The notes under the pieces were generated by a model. It was given only the letters and a program-made list of their open reading frames with translations. It ran no database searches and had not been told where the DNA came from. 64,000 nt of DNA from Clonostachys chloroleuca (taxonomy: Eukaryota > Ascomycota > Sordariomycetes > Hypocreales > Bionectriaceae), in NCBI GenBank assembly GCA_037952775.1, contig JBANAY010000004.1, positions 6,014,001-6,078,000 of the forward strand, written 5' to 3'. Positions 35,244 through 46,992 of this stretch are shown one piece after another. Position numbers and translations under genes: made by a program. Each line of letters begins with the position of its first letter. The stretch's first letter is position 1.

Positions 35244-36570
35244 TTAATTCCATAGCTCATCCTTACGATAACACATATAGACCATTTCTATTTGTTCATC
35301 AGTTCGGCACACTAAGACTTTACTCCTTGTATCTTCGCTGGATATATCTTGCGTAACGGAACCCTCGGTGGAGATGCTATCGTTGGCAGCATCGGAAATG
35401 GCAAAGCCAAGGCAACCAGTATTGCTGACAACTGCGGATCTGAAGCTAGCGCTCTTCTCGCCAATGCCACCGGCGAAAACAAGTGCGTCTACTTTACCCT
35501 CGAGCGAGACGTAATAGCTCCCAATAAAGGCGCAAACACGGTCCACAAAAAGGTCGAATGCAAGAGCGTGTTGTGGGTGCCTTGTACGATCGGCTCCCGC
35601 AATAGCTGCAAAATCCGTAGTTCCTGTCAGGGCAGAGAGACCTGATTCCTTGTTGAGAATCTGCTCGGCCTTTGAGATGTGCAGCTTCTCAGTGGAGGCG
35701 GGAGATAGCTTTCCGACGTCGCTGGCGTAATGGAAAACCAGACTTATCAAGCACAAAATTAGCATCCGATTTCCTAGCCGAAGATATCGAACGGGAAGCT
35801 TCTTTTTACCTTGGATCTACATTTCCGCTGCGGGTTGCGCCAGGGAGCCCAGAGAGGGGTGTGAGCCCCATGGTCGTATCCCAACTTTTCCCGCCTTTGA
35901 TGGCGCAGGCGCTGGCACCACTACCCAGATGCAATGCAATAATATTCAACTGGTCGACGTCCCTCTGGAGGAATTTGGATACAGAACGAGTGATGAATGA
36001 ATAGCTGAGGCCATGAAAGCCGTATTTTCTTAGGCCGTTCTTCCGCGCCCTCTCTTGATTGATGGGATATGTGTAGACATGAGGTGGGAGGGACATGTGA
36101 AACTGGGTGTCGAAGCAGGCGATATTCGTGGTGTCGGGAAGTTTGCGAATACAAGATTCAACAATCCCCAAGGCGGCACCATTGTGAAGCGGCGCAAGAT
36201 CGCTAAGGGCCTCGATATGGTTGTAAGTATCCTTGGTGATAATCTGAGCTGACTCGTATTTTCCCCCATGAACAATGCGATGGCAAGCAATCGCAATGTC
36301 GCTATTTGACTCCAGCTCGTCCAATTTTTCATCGCCCAAAAGAGTGTCAAGGATAATGCTGAACGCGTCGTCTTGGCCTTCGGCCTTTACTTGGTGGCTT
36401 TTGTAAATGCCCTCATTGCCGCGAGTGTAGGTCAGGCTGGTGTTAGGTGATGATAAACCACCAATTTGAGCGTTAGCAATCTCGCGGGGAGTCGCGTTGC
36501 TGTCTTCGACTGAATAGACGGAAACTTTTAGAGAGCTTGATCCCGCGTTGATTGCAAAGATGACCTTCAT
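35244..36570 (-). CDS. Acetate kinase
   Basis: Two exons (36570-35810, 35742-35244; 67-nt intron) give 419 residues. It interconverts acetyl phosphate plus ADP with acetate plus ATP. ASKHA-fold motifs are in order: FAINAGSSSLKV (phosphate 1), ACHRIVHGGKY, FDTQFH (family DTAFH with the catalytic Asp), RKYGFHGLSY, HLGSGAS (phosphate 2), GLTPLSGLPGATRSGN, and FAGGIGEKS (adenosine). No targeting signal is seen, so it is probably cytosolic. In fungi it usually works with xylulose-5-phosphate/fructose-6-phosphate phosphoketolase, which supplies acetyl phosphate; no phosphoketolase gene is adjacent here. HLGSGAS and GLPGATRSG differ slightly from the bacterial consensus. Confidence 0.92.
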
Positions 36571-37226
36571 AGTTGTTGGCTTTTGCTTTAGATAGCGAGG
36601 GTATAAAGAAATGAGAGGTAGGCTTGGTCATTTCATGGGTTATAACTACTGATGAGGCAGCTCGCCCAAAAACTTCACCTTAATTTATGAATTATTCTGA
36701 CTTAATACTTCAATCATAGATGATGACGAAATAGTGACATGTGCAGCCAGCTTATAGTTTAGTTGATCGACGTCGTCACTGTGAGAGAGCACTGCCAATG
36801 GTGGCCAGGCCCACTTGATTTTTGCAGGGATAATTTATGCCTTATAATTGAGTATGATGGGCTATAGCAACACAAGAGAGATGTCAATCATCCTTAAGAG
36901 AAATAAAGACGTGTGGAGCAGGTCTCTTTATTATTGTACCTCCGTATCATTCTACATCTTGCACGGATTTCATGCAAAGTAAACAAAGTGATGACGGAAC
37001 AGTTTTACCACGAGAGGTCAGTTTGACGTCATCAATCATAGCTTCGTCCAATAAGTTGCCAAAGACCTTGAGGGCTATCTGGTGTATCCCTTACCAATGA
37101 AGGAGGCGTGTATAGCATTACTAGCTTCAGGCATTGAGCTGTGAGTTATTGCTGACATGATACGCCATTTACGAGAGCGGGACTTCAGTGAGTCTCGACT
37201 GTTTCCCCTTGGCAATTATTCTTATA
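36571..37226. other. Upstream region of acetate kinase
   Basis: About 650 bases with the acetate kinase promoter and the 3' region of the F-box-like gene. No gene is seen. Confidence 0.5.
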
Positions 37227-38888
37227 CTAACACAACTTATCAGGATACATATAAGGAACATAGTCGACAGAACCTAACACATATTGTTCTGCCTGCGAGA
37301 TCATTTTGTCGTACTCTCCCCGAGGCCCGTCCTGGCTCTCATTACCATCGTCACTCTCAAAGTCAGACATTGGTACCGCACCAATCTCTCCACCAGCTAG
37401 GTGGAAGAATGACACCATGCACTCTCTGCTGCGCGAGGAAGGCTTAAACTGACTTCGTAATATTTCAAGAGCATTGGACCAACTGCCGTCTAACAATGTC
37501 GTGACTGAGATTTGAATTGAGGACGGGTTAGGACCAACCAATCGGCACAATGCCTCCAGATCCTTTTGAGACAAGTAGGAATATTCGAGAGTAAGCATTT
37601 GAAGGCTCGAGCTAGTGTTCTGCGGAAGGTATGTTTGGATTTCGTAATTGCCTTCTTCCAGGTAGAAACACGCCATGTCAATAGTGGCACACTCTAATTT
37701 CGGCGAAGTGAGCATGACTGAAACGTATTTATCAACGTAAAGCTTCTCATCAGATTTGACATTATGCCTTGTTGAACATTGTTCGTTCATAATCCAGCCG
37801 CCAATTTCAAATACTCTTAACTGCTGGCATGCAGCCCCGAGTTGGCTCCATAGACTTTCTGATGAGCCTCCGTGAGGATAGGCCATCGGGACATTTTTCC
37901 AGGCGGAAGAGAAGCAATCGAGGCTAAGGCTATTCAAGCATCCACCAGCTTCATTGATGGCCATGGGTAGGTCTACCAGAATTCGGATAGGTAAAATCAT
38001 CGGGTTCTCGGGCATCGTCTCCAACGCTTCCCAGGAATGAGGCTGAAGTAAGAGTCGGGAAAGCTTTGCTCGATCAAAGATAAGTTCCGTGCAATAATCT
38101 TCATTAGAGAAGTCATTGTCATCACTATACCAGAAAATATGATCATGGACACTCAATGCTATCGGATGCTGAGTCTTGGCTGTGGCGGTTGCTATCGCGT
38201 GAACAAATGAGCCACTCATAAGCAACTCGCACTGCTCTTCGTGCAAGCGTTTATATGATTCAAAAGATTGTCGTAAGATGCATTGATATGACCCTTGATC
38301 CTGAGGCAGAATACGTGAATCTTGGCCTTGAATATAGGTTTCCCATTCAGATGAAAGAGCCTCAAACTCATCGAGACATTTGAACAGCCGGTAACCCCTT
38401 AGGTTATTTTCTTGAGTGGTAGAACTCTTGTCTAGGAATTCTGTTTCTATTTGGCAATGCGGAACAATCTTGAAAGTGAGGGTCTCGAGCTTATTCCTCA
38501 TGTAGTTCGATATCTCATGGGCAAGCTCCGGAGGGCGATAAGCGAGCGACAGCTGTATGCCTCGGAGACCCTTGATGATAAGTGAGTTCTTGGACAACCC
38601 TATCAAGCGGTCTAGCGAGGCTTGTGATAATTCGAGTCGCAGAAAATTACACAATAGCGGGGACGCAATGTGATTGAAAATGCGGCAGGTCAGACGTAAA
38701 CTCTGAAGCGTAACCAGATCCTCTGAGACATGATCTCGGTCCCGATAAGCATAACTACGCCAGTCTATCCGTCCAGACCAGGTGCAATTGTCGTCGCGAA
38801 ATTCATAGAAGACCTGTTCCCAAACTTCGGTAGGGACATGGAATGATGCTGAAGCGGGTAGATTGGCGGCCCCTGGCACAATAGACAT
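37227..38888 (-). CDS. F-box-like protein
   Basis: A single exon of 553 residues. The N-terminus has an F-box-like pattern (FHVPTEVWEQVFYEF, then LVTLQSLRLTCRIFNHIASPLL at about residues 58-80) of the kind common in fungal substrate adaptors for SCF ubiquitin ligases. The rest has irregular Leu-rich segments (LNSLSLDCFSS, LQMLTLEYSYLSQKDLEALCRLV) as in fungal F-box/LRR-like proteins. An acidic stretch (SDFESDDGNESQDG) lies near the C-terminus. There is no signal peptide or membrane segment. The target protein is unknown, and the F-box match is judged by eye. Confidence 0.7.
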   Translation of the reverse strand: MSIVPGAANLPASASFHVPTEVWEQVFYEFRDDNCTWSGRIDWRSYAYRDRDHVSEDLVTLQSLRLTCRIFNHIASPLLCNFLRLELSQASLDRLIGLSKNSLIIKGLRGIQLSLAYRPPELAHEISNYMRNKLETLTFKIVPHCQIETEFLDKSSTTQENNLRGYRLFKCLDEFEALSSEWETYIQGQDSRILPQDQGSYQCILRQSFESYKRLHEEQCELLMSGSFVHAIATATAKTQHPIALSVHDHIFWYSDDNDFSNEDYCTELIFDRAKLSRLLLQPHSWEALETMPENPMILPIRILVDLPMAINEAGGCLNSLSLDCFSSAWKNVPMAYPHGGSSESLWSQLGAACQQLRVFEIGGWIMNEQCSTRHNVKSDEKLYVDKYVSVMLTSPKLECATIDMACFYLEEGNYEIQTYLPQNTSSSLQMLTLEYSYLSQKDLEALCRLVGPNPSSIQISVTTLLDGSWSNALEILRSQFKPSSRSRECMVSFFHLAGGEIGAVPMSDFESDDGNESQDGPRGEYDKMISQAEQYVLGSVDYVPYMYPDKLC

Positions 38889-41851
38889 GACGCTCGTTCG
38901 TATCCTAGCAGGGTAGTTATAGGATGGCTAACTGAGGTTAACGGATGGTTGTTCTGATTTTGGAATTGACAGGAGCAATACTATGGTGATGATGTGGCAA
39001 TTAGTAACGTTGAGACCACGTTACGGTTTTAAACTTGTGGCGCAGTCGATGGTGTCTGAGCCAGATTGACCAATGAACCGCCTTGTGGCGTAAACTGAAG
39101 ATGTCAGCACCATCCTACCTAGCCTTGTCGACCTTCTGGATGGTTGTTGATATGAGAGGAGTTTTTATCTTCTGTTGCCAGCAAGCATTAAACAAGTGAT
39201 GCACCTGGTGGATGGTTTGCAAACTGTAACCCATGCGTTGGGGAAGAACAATCTATCAGCGTATAGCGTGGAATAAAAGAAAGAAAGCGCGCTCATGCCA
39301 GGAGGCTCGAAATACATTAACACCTAGAAGTCATAGAAAGACGGGATAGCTTCACGAGTAGGAGCGTAGACCTAATTGACTATGCGATTTGTTAGCTTGA
39401 AATACAAATATTAAGGCATAGTGGCGGAAAAAGACCTGTCTCCTAAAGGTGATTGAGAAAAAGAAAAGGATAATAGGATAAAGGACGGAAATGTGCTTTT
39501 CTTTAACATCCATCTAGCTCCACTATAAGGCTCAACCTAACAGTGTTTTCGCTCAATACTACACACTTCCAAAGAACGATGGAGATAGTAATCATAGTAT
39601 CAATAACGCATATTCGGATGAGAAGGCTCCTTCTTTGATCAATTGTGGAACCTCAAGCTACAAGGGCGATGGGCTAAAAATATTGACTGTTTTCAAGGTA
39701 GTATCCAAGTATCAATCTACAATGCGTTCTGAAGGTAGGGAAACGCTTCATGTGATGAGCCAAAATCCATCAGCCTGGTAGGTCTCAGGAGGCTTGACAG
39801 CTAATCCTCGACGAGAGCTCGACTTATTCTCAGGGATCTAGAATCAACAAAAGAATACTGCAAGCTTGTTTATTTGTATAGAATTGACCTTAAATCTGGT
39901 GATTTTGAGTAACAAAACGATCTACAAGACGATTCATGTATACGAAACTTATATTTATGCATGGATGAACCAAGCTCTTAGAATAGCTGAAAACATTGGC
40001 GTGGGACTAGTCGATTGCGAGTAAATTGTAAAATCATGTTCGAATAGATATCTTCAATTGGTCTCATTCCTCACTTGTATTTCGATTTCATCACGACAAG
40101 AGATCTCCAACGAGCTAAGAGTAAAAATATTAGACCTATAATTTTGATTTTTATCACCTAGATTGCTCGGTTTAGGGGCCCAAGCCTATTGGGTGCTAGG
40201 GTATCACGTTCATCAAGGAGGAGAATATGCGTGAATGGAAGAAGCAAAGATCAATATTGCTCTCAATCAAATTAAGCTTCTAGCACCCAGCCATTAACTC
40301 TGCTTTGCCACGACCATCGTCAGAATTTCATGAAATCGAAAACCTAAATTTCTGTTAGTGCGAGCAGTGATGGCTTCGTGACAAGGTTCTCCAATATCTT
40401 TAGGTCAGATGATGAGGACATGATGTGAGGCAAGCCGGAGTATCTTGATGTGAATCTTATGGTAGTAGGCCTACGAAAACTCAAGGGTGGAGTGAATCAA
40501 ACAATATGAGGCTGGAAATAGGGCTGTGCTAGAGGTAGCTTTCATGTTTTTGGGAGCCCCTGGAATAGATAGCCAAGTGAGCATATGTGAGTGAATGGAT
40601 CTCACTTACGCTCACTACTTGGGGGAGGGAATGAATCAAAGCCATACACCGTCCATACCCCCCAGGTACCTTGGCAACTACCAAGCGAGAGTTTAGAGCG
40701 GCGCTGCTATCCCATCGGCTTCCGTGGGATGGCACACTTTATCTGCTCTTTGTAATCAGGCCTTCTGCTTAACGTCACCAAGGGGTGTAAGAATATGATA
40801 ATTCCCTCACGGAAACGCCGTCGCCATCTTCCCGTTTAGTATAATACTAATAAATGCGGTGACATTCCAAGATCGCACTCGCCCCGACGAAATCCTGGGG
40901 GACAAAGTAAGGCACGCGTAAGCGGGGCATGCTCTTCATTGCCTCCATGCAGTGTTATTCAATAATCGCCCCAAAGGGCCGACCACAGCTCAGCCGCATT
41001 TGTAGAAGTTCATGCGGGAGCTGAATGAGAAGTGGTATGAATTCCGCGAAATACGTACGCAAATGGACTGACAAACGTACCTGTCCCAGTTTTAGCTGCC
41101 ACTCTGCTCTCACGAACCAATGAGCGATTTTGATGTGTACGAGTCGTTTCGATTTCGTTATCCTGCGAAGCGATGTCGTTATGACCAGGGTGAGCTCCTG
41201 TATGTGCGCGATGCTACGAAACCCTAGGCTCTGAACCAAGGTTGCACGATCTCAGAAATCAGCAGACAAGAATCAAGGTTAAATGAGATAACGCCAACAG
41301 GGAATATGGGCCAGCCGTTGATGAATTTCCTGTCCATGGCTCAAGGGAGACCGAGAAGACAAGCAGATAGAGCGTGGACGATGCAAGGGAGACGTCGCAT
41401 CCTCCCTCGAGGGGCTTAAGTGATCTGCAATAACCCCCATTCGCATGCTATAAGAAGCTAACTGCCCGCACGGCTTCCACCTGCCGTAGTATCCGGCCTC
41501 CCGCGCCTTGATCAGGAAGAACATGCATGTCGGAAACTGGACGGAGGCCTGCGTGCGGGTCTGTTTGCTTTGTCGCTAATAGTGAAACAACCAATAGAGT
41601 GGGCGGGTACACTGTGGACTATTGCATCATGAAGGGCCATGTTTGCGACGTCTGTCAACTGCGATTGCATCATTGCAGGCCACATTTGCAAAGTTTGGGG
41701 CACACGGGTAGCCTTCTACTTTAGCGATGGTTCCAGTCACCACATCTGGGACATAAATCGTTCCCTAGCTGCTGATAAAATTTTGAGTCGCTCATGGGCA
41801 GTCTTCAATAGCATTGATACACTCACTCACCTTCCTCCGTCAAAAGGGGTT
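38889..41851. other. Long gene-free interval (about 3 kb)
   Basis: The largest gap of the window. Open frames up to about 95 codons occur, for example minus-strand 40955-41239 and 41279-41524, but none shows a recognisable domain, and I found no decayed protein remnant. The last part (about 41500-41850) presumably holds the promoter of the permease gene. Confidence 0.45.
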
Positions 41852-43958
41852 ATGGCGTTCCTCAACTACTTCAAGGCCTCCAAGGCCGACCCTGCAGTCC
41901 AAACCGATGTTGAGATCAGCGACACTTCTTCCGGGCCAGAAGTTATTCACGATGGAAACCTGGCATATACTCGCGCCAAGGCTGGGAACGGTTCAAAGGC
42001 TGCATACCAGGAAGCCGTCGGTGCGCCCGTGGAAACCGATTCACCGCTTGGCTATGAGGTCGGTTGGTTCACAGTTATATTTGTGAACATCAACATGTTG
42101 ATTGGCACTGGTATCTTCTCACTTCGTAAGTTTGAGAGAATAATAGATCCGTTATTTGATGAATTATGCATCTAATTTGCGAAGCCGCGAATATTCTCCT
42201 CCGAACTGGATCTATCGGCCTATCCTTGATCTTTTGGTTCATTGGATTTCTCATGGCCGCAAGTGGAATTAGTCTTTACTTGGAATTTGCCAGCTATTTC
42301 CCAAACCGGAGTGGTAGCGAAGTAGTGTATCTTGAGCAGGCATACCCCAGACCCAAATACTTCTTCCCGATTGCATTTGCTGTGCAGGAGGTTCTTCTCA
42401 ATTTTGGCAGTAGCAATGCTATTGGTAAGCACTTTGATTCAATTTTGAACTTATTTTGAATAAATTCTGACTCAAGATTCATTAGTCTTTGCCGAGTACG
42501 CCTGGAGGACAGGAGATACTGTAGCCACCGCGTGGCAAAAGAAGGGCGTTGCAGTGGCTATATATACGATTGCAATCCTCTGTGTTATTGCTAACAACAA
42601 ATTGGCATTCCGGGTATCTAACGTCATTGGTGTCCTCAAACTCATTGTTGTTATTTTGTACGTTTTGGTCCCTCTTCATGAGAGAATCTCACTGATGAGT
42701 TTTCAGTATCGGTATTACCGGGCTAGTGGTTCTTGGTGGAAATGTCGACCATATTCCAAATCCCACAGCCAATTTCAAGAACGCCTTCGATGGACATGTG
42801 CCAAATGGGTACAGCCTTGCCAATGCTCTCGTCAGTGTTCAATTTGCCTACGGAGGCTACAATAACGCTTTCAATATGGTCAATGAGATCAAAAACCCTA
42901 TTCCAACCCTGAAGAGGAATACAAGTATTGCCCTGATCATTGTTTCCGTGTTGTACCAATTGTGCAATATTGCCTACTTTGCCGTTGTGCCAAAGGACGA
43001 ATTTGCCTCAGCTAGCCAGACAGCGGCCACTCTCTTCTTCGAGAGGACATTCCGAAACAAGGGGGCTACGATTGCTCTCAATTTCTGCGTGATGTTGTCC
43101 GCTTTTGGTAACCTGATGGCTGTGCTCATTGGACAGTCACGAATGATTCGAGAGATTGGCCGGTAGGTACTCAAGATCACGAGTGGAAGATCCAACGCTA
43201 ATGATGGAACATAGACAAGGAGTACTTCCCTATCCCGAGTTCTGGGCCTCAACAAAACCATTCGGAACACCGCTTGGGCCTTGCCTAATTAGCTGGTTTA
43301 TGACATTCCTTATGATTGTTGCACCCCCAGCTGGCGACGCATTCCAGTTTGGTAAGTTATCTACTTGTACTCTAAGAAATTTCGATTATCAGAAAGACCC
43401 TTATGACTAATGTCGAAAAAGTGGTTGATCTACAAAGCTATCCATCCGCTATGTTTCAGGTTGCGATGACTGTCGGAATTTACGTTCTTCGCTGGCGCCG
43501 TAGGCGCTCGGGGATCCCCCGTTCTGAGTTCCGAGCCTGGGACGTTGCAATTCTATTCTTCTTGGCCTATAAAGTGTTCATCCTCGCAATGCCATGGTGG
43601 CCTCCTCTAGGCGGCGCCAACGGTGGTGATGTCAGCTTTTGGTACGCCACCTACTGCGTTGTAGGAATTGGAATGTAAGTACCCTTGGTTCATGCTGTTT
43701 GCATATCACGCTAACATAATCCCTAGTATCATTATCTGTGGCCTTTACTACGTCTTGTGGATTTATGTCTTGCCAAAGTATGGCAAATATAAAATTAGGT
43801 CGGAAATGGTGGCCCTCGAGGACGGCGCAGCTAAGACTCATCGCCTAGTCAAGGTAAAGAACGAGGATGTCGAAGAATGGGATAATGTACATGACGAAGC
43901 TGGACATCTGCGACAGAGGACTACTACTCATCGAGACGATAAGGCAGTGGAAGAATGA
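41852..43958 (+). CDS. Amino-acid permease, high-affinity methionine permease type (APC/LAT-like)
   Basis: Seven exons (41852-42125, 42185-42424, 42486-42657, 42707-43162, 43215-43351, 43422-43674, 43727-43958) give 587 residues. A hydrophilic N-terminus of about 70 residues precedes helix 1 (GWFTVIFVNINMLIGTGIFSLP), which holds the GTGIF substrate-binding turn. Further signatures are FASYFPNRSGSEVVYLEQAYPRPKYF, VSVQFAYGGYNNAFNMVNEIKNP and the C-terminal basic/acidic tail. This is the fungal MUP1-like branch, which imports methionine and related amino acids at the plasma membrane. All introns are 49-70 nt. It is the first gene of the region with the peptidase and fructosyl-amine oxidase. Confidence 0.9.
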
Positions 43959-44616
43959 TCAACTTGGATTTTCTTTCTTTTACTATTGCCCTCGATACAA
44001 CTTTCATCATATTTGGCGAGTGTTATTTCAAGAATTAGCTCGTTCCTATATTTGAGGACATCAATACATCACACAGGATTTGAAGTGAACCCCGACCACA
44101 CTCACACTCTTTTCTACTCTCATCGGTTACAAGCTATCCAGAGGATAATACGAACGTCGTCAGTATTCCGCATAGTATTGTCATATTCAGAGGCTCTCAG
44201 TGAGTTTGCTGATTTTTTCTACTTTTGGAAAATCTTATTCCTCGCTAAGTTTATGATCTGCGCCTGTTGAGGAATCTATTCATAAAGGCTCCGGGGGCTG
44301 ATTCTTGTGCACCGGTTCGCCAGTATACATTACTTGAGTCCATGTAACTCTTGAACCGTCCACTTGCACAACAACTATATTCCTGTCATAAGCGTGGAGC
44401 TAGTGAGTAACGATGAGCTTAGAACTATCTTTAGATCCAAAGACCTTTGAAACAAACTACCCAACTTTAAGTTCTCAGTTCTTGGATCCCTATCAAAATC
44501 CAAAACTAGACGAGATGGCCTTTCCAACGCGCAGGTACCACTCAATCGAGTAGCTATAACACAAGACTGGCCTAGGAATGTACCAGAAACAGCTTCCTAT
44601 GCCGTCAGCCCCTAGA
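43959..44616. other. Convergent intergenic region
   Basis: About 660 bases between the permease and the convergent peptidase gene. No gene is recognised. Confidence 0.5.
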
Positions 44617-45506
44617 TCAACCGGCGTAATCACAGTAAACCTCGTTACTTCCAGAAACTCCACAGGAGGTCAAGACCTTGCTGTTCTGTTTAATATCCAT
44701 GATTGTTGATCCTGAAACCCCAACAGTTGTGCCACTGGTTGTGGTAGCCGAGGCACCGGTGAAAACAAACTCGCCAAAATTAGCAAACGGAACAAGGCTG
44801 TTGCCAGACGAAAAGTCTTCAACAATCCATTCTGCGTTGTATTCGCACAGCTTGTTTGATTCTCCGCTGAATGAATGACTGACAGATTTCCCAGTTGACA
44901 AGTTACTAATGGTTGCCGTGCCGGCACTGCTGGATGTTGCCTTGACGGTGATCTGGACAGAGTCCCCAGCTGATAGAGAGAAGCCGGAAAAGGTATATGA
45001 ATCTTTTTAGGGGAAAGTTATAGTCAGAATTTTATCAATTTATCGTTGCACGGGGATCATGGCTTACAGTCTGGATACCACTCATACCAAGCCTCATAAA
45101 CGTATGAGCTTCCCTGGACACCGACATCAATCCCTGTTTGGAGGATTGCGGTGTCACAAGTATCTCCATCGATACCAACCCAAGCAGAGGCATAGTAGGT
45201 GGTCTTAGAGGAACCACCTGACGGAATGCTGGGCTTTGGAACATTGATAGTAGCCGTGACAGAGTTGTATCCTGTTCCTATGAGAACGGCTCCAGCCCAA
45301 TTGCTAGAATACTCTACGTGGGTGGAATTGTCTGGCTCTTCAAAATCTGCAGATTCAACAACGGGAGACTTCGGTAGGGATTGTCGAGGGTTGCCGGCGC
45401 GTTCAGCTATCTTTTCAAGATTTCGGGCACGCCGTGTAGCTGTGCCCATGGCTGCAAGAGAGCCAGAAGCAAAAAGCAGGTTCAAGACGATGCTTGGAAA
45501 CTTCAT
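44617..45506 (-). CDS. Secreted glutamic peptidase (family G1, eqolisin / aspergillopepsin II-like)
   Basis: Two exons (45506-45068, 45002-44617; 65-nt intron) give 274 residues. Residues 1-18 are a signal peptide (MKFPSIVLNLLFASGSLA). A pro-region with basic residues follows, and the mature enzyme starts near residue 64. Family motifs are YSSNWAGAV, YYASAWVGIDG, the catalytic glutamine Q123 (AILQTGIDV), YEWYPD and the catalytic glutamate E204 (YNAEWIVEDF). The enzyme is an acid endopeptidase acting outside the cell. The start at 45506 is chosen for the signal peptide; an upstream ATG at 45533 would add nine residues. It could supply peptides or amino acids to the neighbouring permease. Confidence 0.92.
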
Positions 45507-46992
45507 GATGTATTTGAAATAGGTTTGGAACAATGTTTGTATTCGAGAAGGATGATGATAAAAGTTGAGAAAAGAATAGGTTGAGAGGGCCGGTATTTAT
45601 GTTCATTGCGCTAGCCATTTGTTCCATGAGTAGCCGATCGCCATTGAGGGTTGATATCACGAGTTCGAGGTTGAAATCAGTTTCTCCTAAAAGTTCAATT
45701 CCTACCTTCCTCTTATGATGGTATCTCCGTGCGTTCTGCATCTTTTTATGACCATAATCCACTTGGTTTGAGGGGGTGTGAGTTGTGACAGTCCATTACA
45801 CCACCTTTTCCGGCCTGGCCATGCCGAGAACCTTTGATGCCTCAATAAAGTGTCAAATCCAAACTAAATCAAACGCATGCCAATGATCTTGTGTAACGTA
45901 TTGGCTTATATTGCTCACTCTTGCTACTGTCTAACAATATGGATGATATACGAGATTAGCTCTGTTGTCCTCAGATGTATCTGAGTCGAAATGGGTGATA
46001 GCTTTTGTTTGTGAGCTGATTTATCGTATATGGATTTCTCGGCACATGTGGTGCCGACATGTACCCAAATCCCTGCCTAGCTGCCTTGCTGATGCGGGAG
46101 ACCGCCGTTAACTCTCATTGTAGATAAGAGTTAGAATATAATTGGTTATTCTCATCTATGGGTCTAACTTAAGCAGCAATGGGATCTATTACGCTGTATG
46201 TTGTAGTACTCCCCCATTTGTGAATGCATATATTTCCTCACATCTGAGGCTAGAATTGCTGAAAGTATCTACCATCGCTTAATGGGCTACTAGGGACTCA
46301 TATTTATTTTTTAAGTGACATTTAACTACCTGATAGAGAGAATTTGGGCTCGTTTTCTTGGACAGGAGTCACGCAGAGATATATGCCACAGTGTTGGCTA
46401 AAGGAAGCCCCAACATGGTCGGGCGTAGCCTAATGGAATACGGGAGTTTGTACACTTTATTACGGAAAGAAGGGGTAACTAGCGACTAACGATTATGTCA
46501 CTACCTTTCCAAGTTTGAGTGTAGATGCAGAAGGAGAGAGGACGAAGAGGATATCGCCGAAATTTGTAGGATTCTCGACTACTTTAGGATAAGCGATTCT
46601 GCAGAAAAGAGTTCGATTTATACAGCTCTCATAATTGTTTTTGGGCAGCTTCACATCCGCGATTGCCGATCTAAACACCCTCATCTCGACAAGTGTAGCG
46701 GTTATCAACTTGCGGGACCCTCTTATCCGTGGATGTCAGGGTGACATGCGTGCTCATTTCGGAAGGTGGGCGGGAGTCGGCATCATCAATCACAGGGTTC
46801 ACTAATGGTGGGTTCTGGATGGCATGATCCTACAAACAACGAGATAATACATTCTGGGGTAGAGATGTCAGGCAGGAAGAACTGAAGAAGAACGGTGGAC
46901 CTAGGATTCAAAGAGGCAGCTGCGGCATTGTTGGCTCGCACGATAAACCCAGACTGAGACTAAAAACATATAGCTCTCACGTAACCCGTTAT
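45507..46992. other. Upstream region of the peptidase and intergenic sequence
   Basis: About 1.5 kb. A minus-strand frame at 46493-46708 (71 codons) has coding-like composition but no recognisable domain. The remainder is AT-rich with dense stops. Confidence 0.4.

Noticed and set aside
46425..46450. Possible tRNA
   Set aside because: A short stretch resembles an A-box, but no B-box or cloverleaf partner is found; no tRNA elsewhere in the window either.
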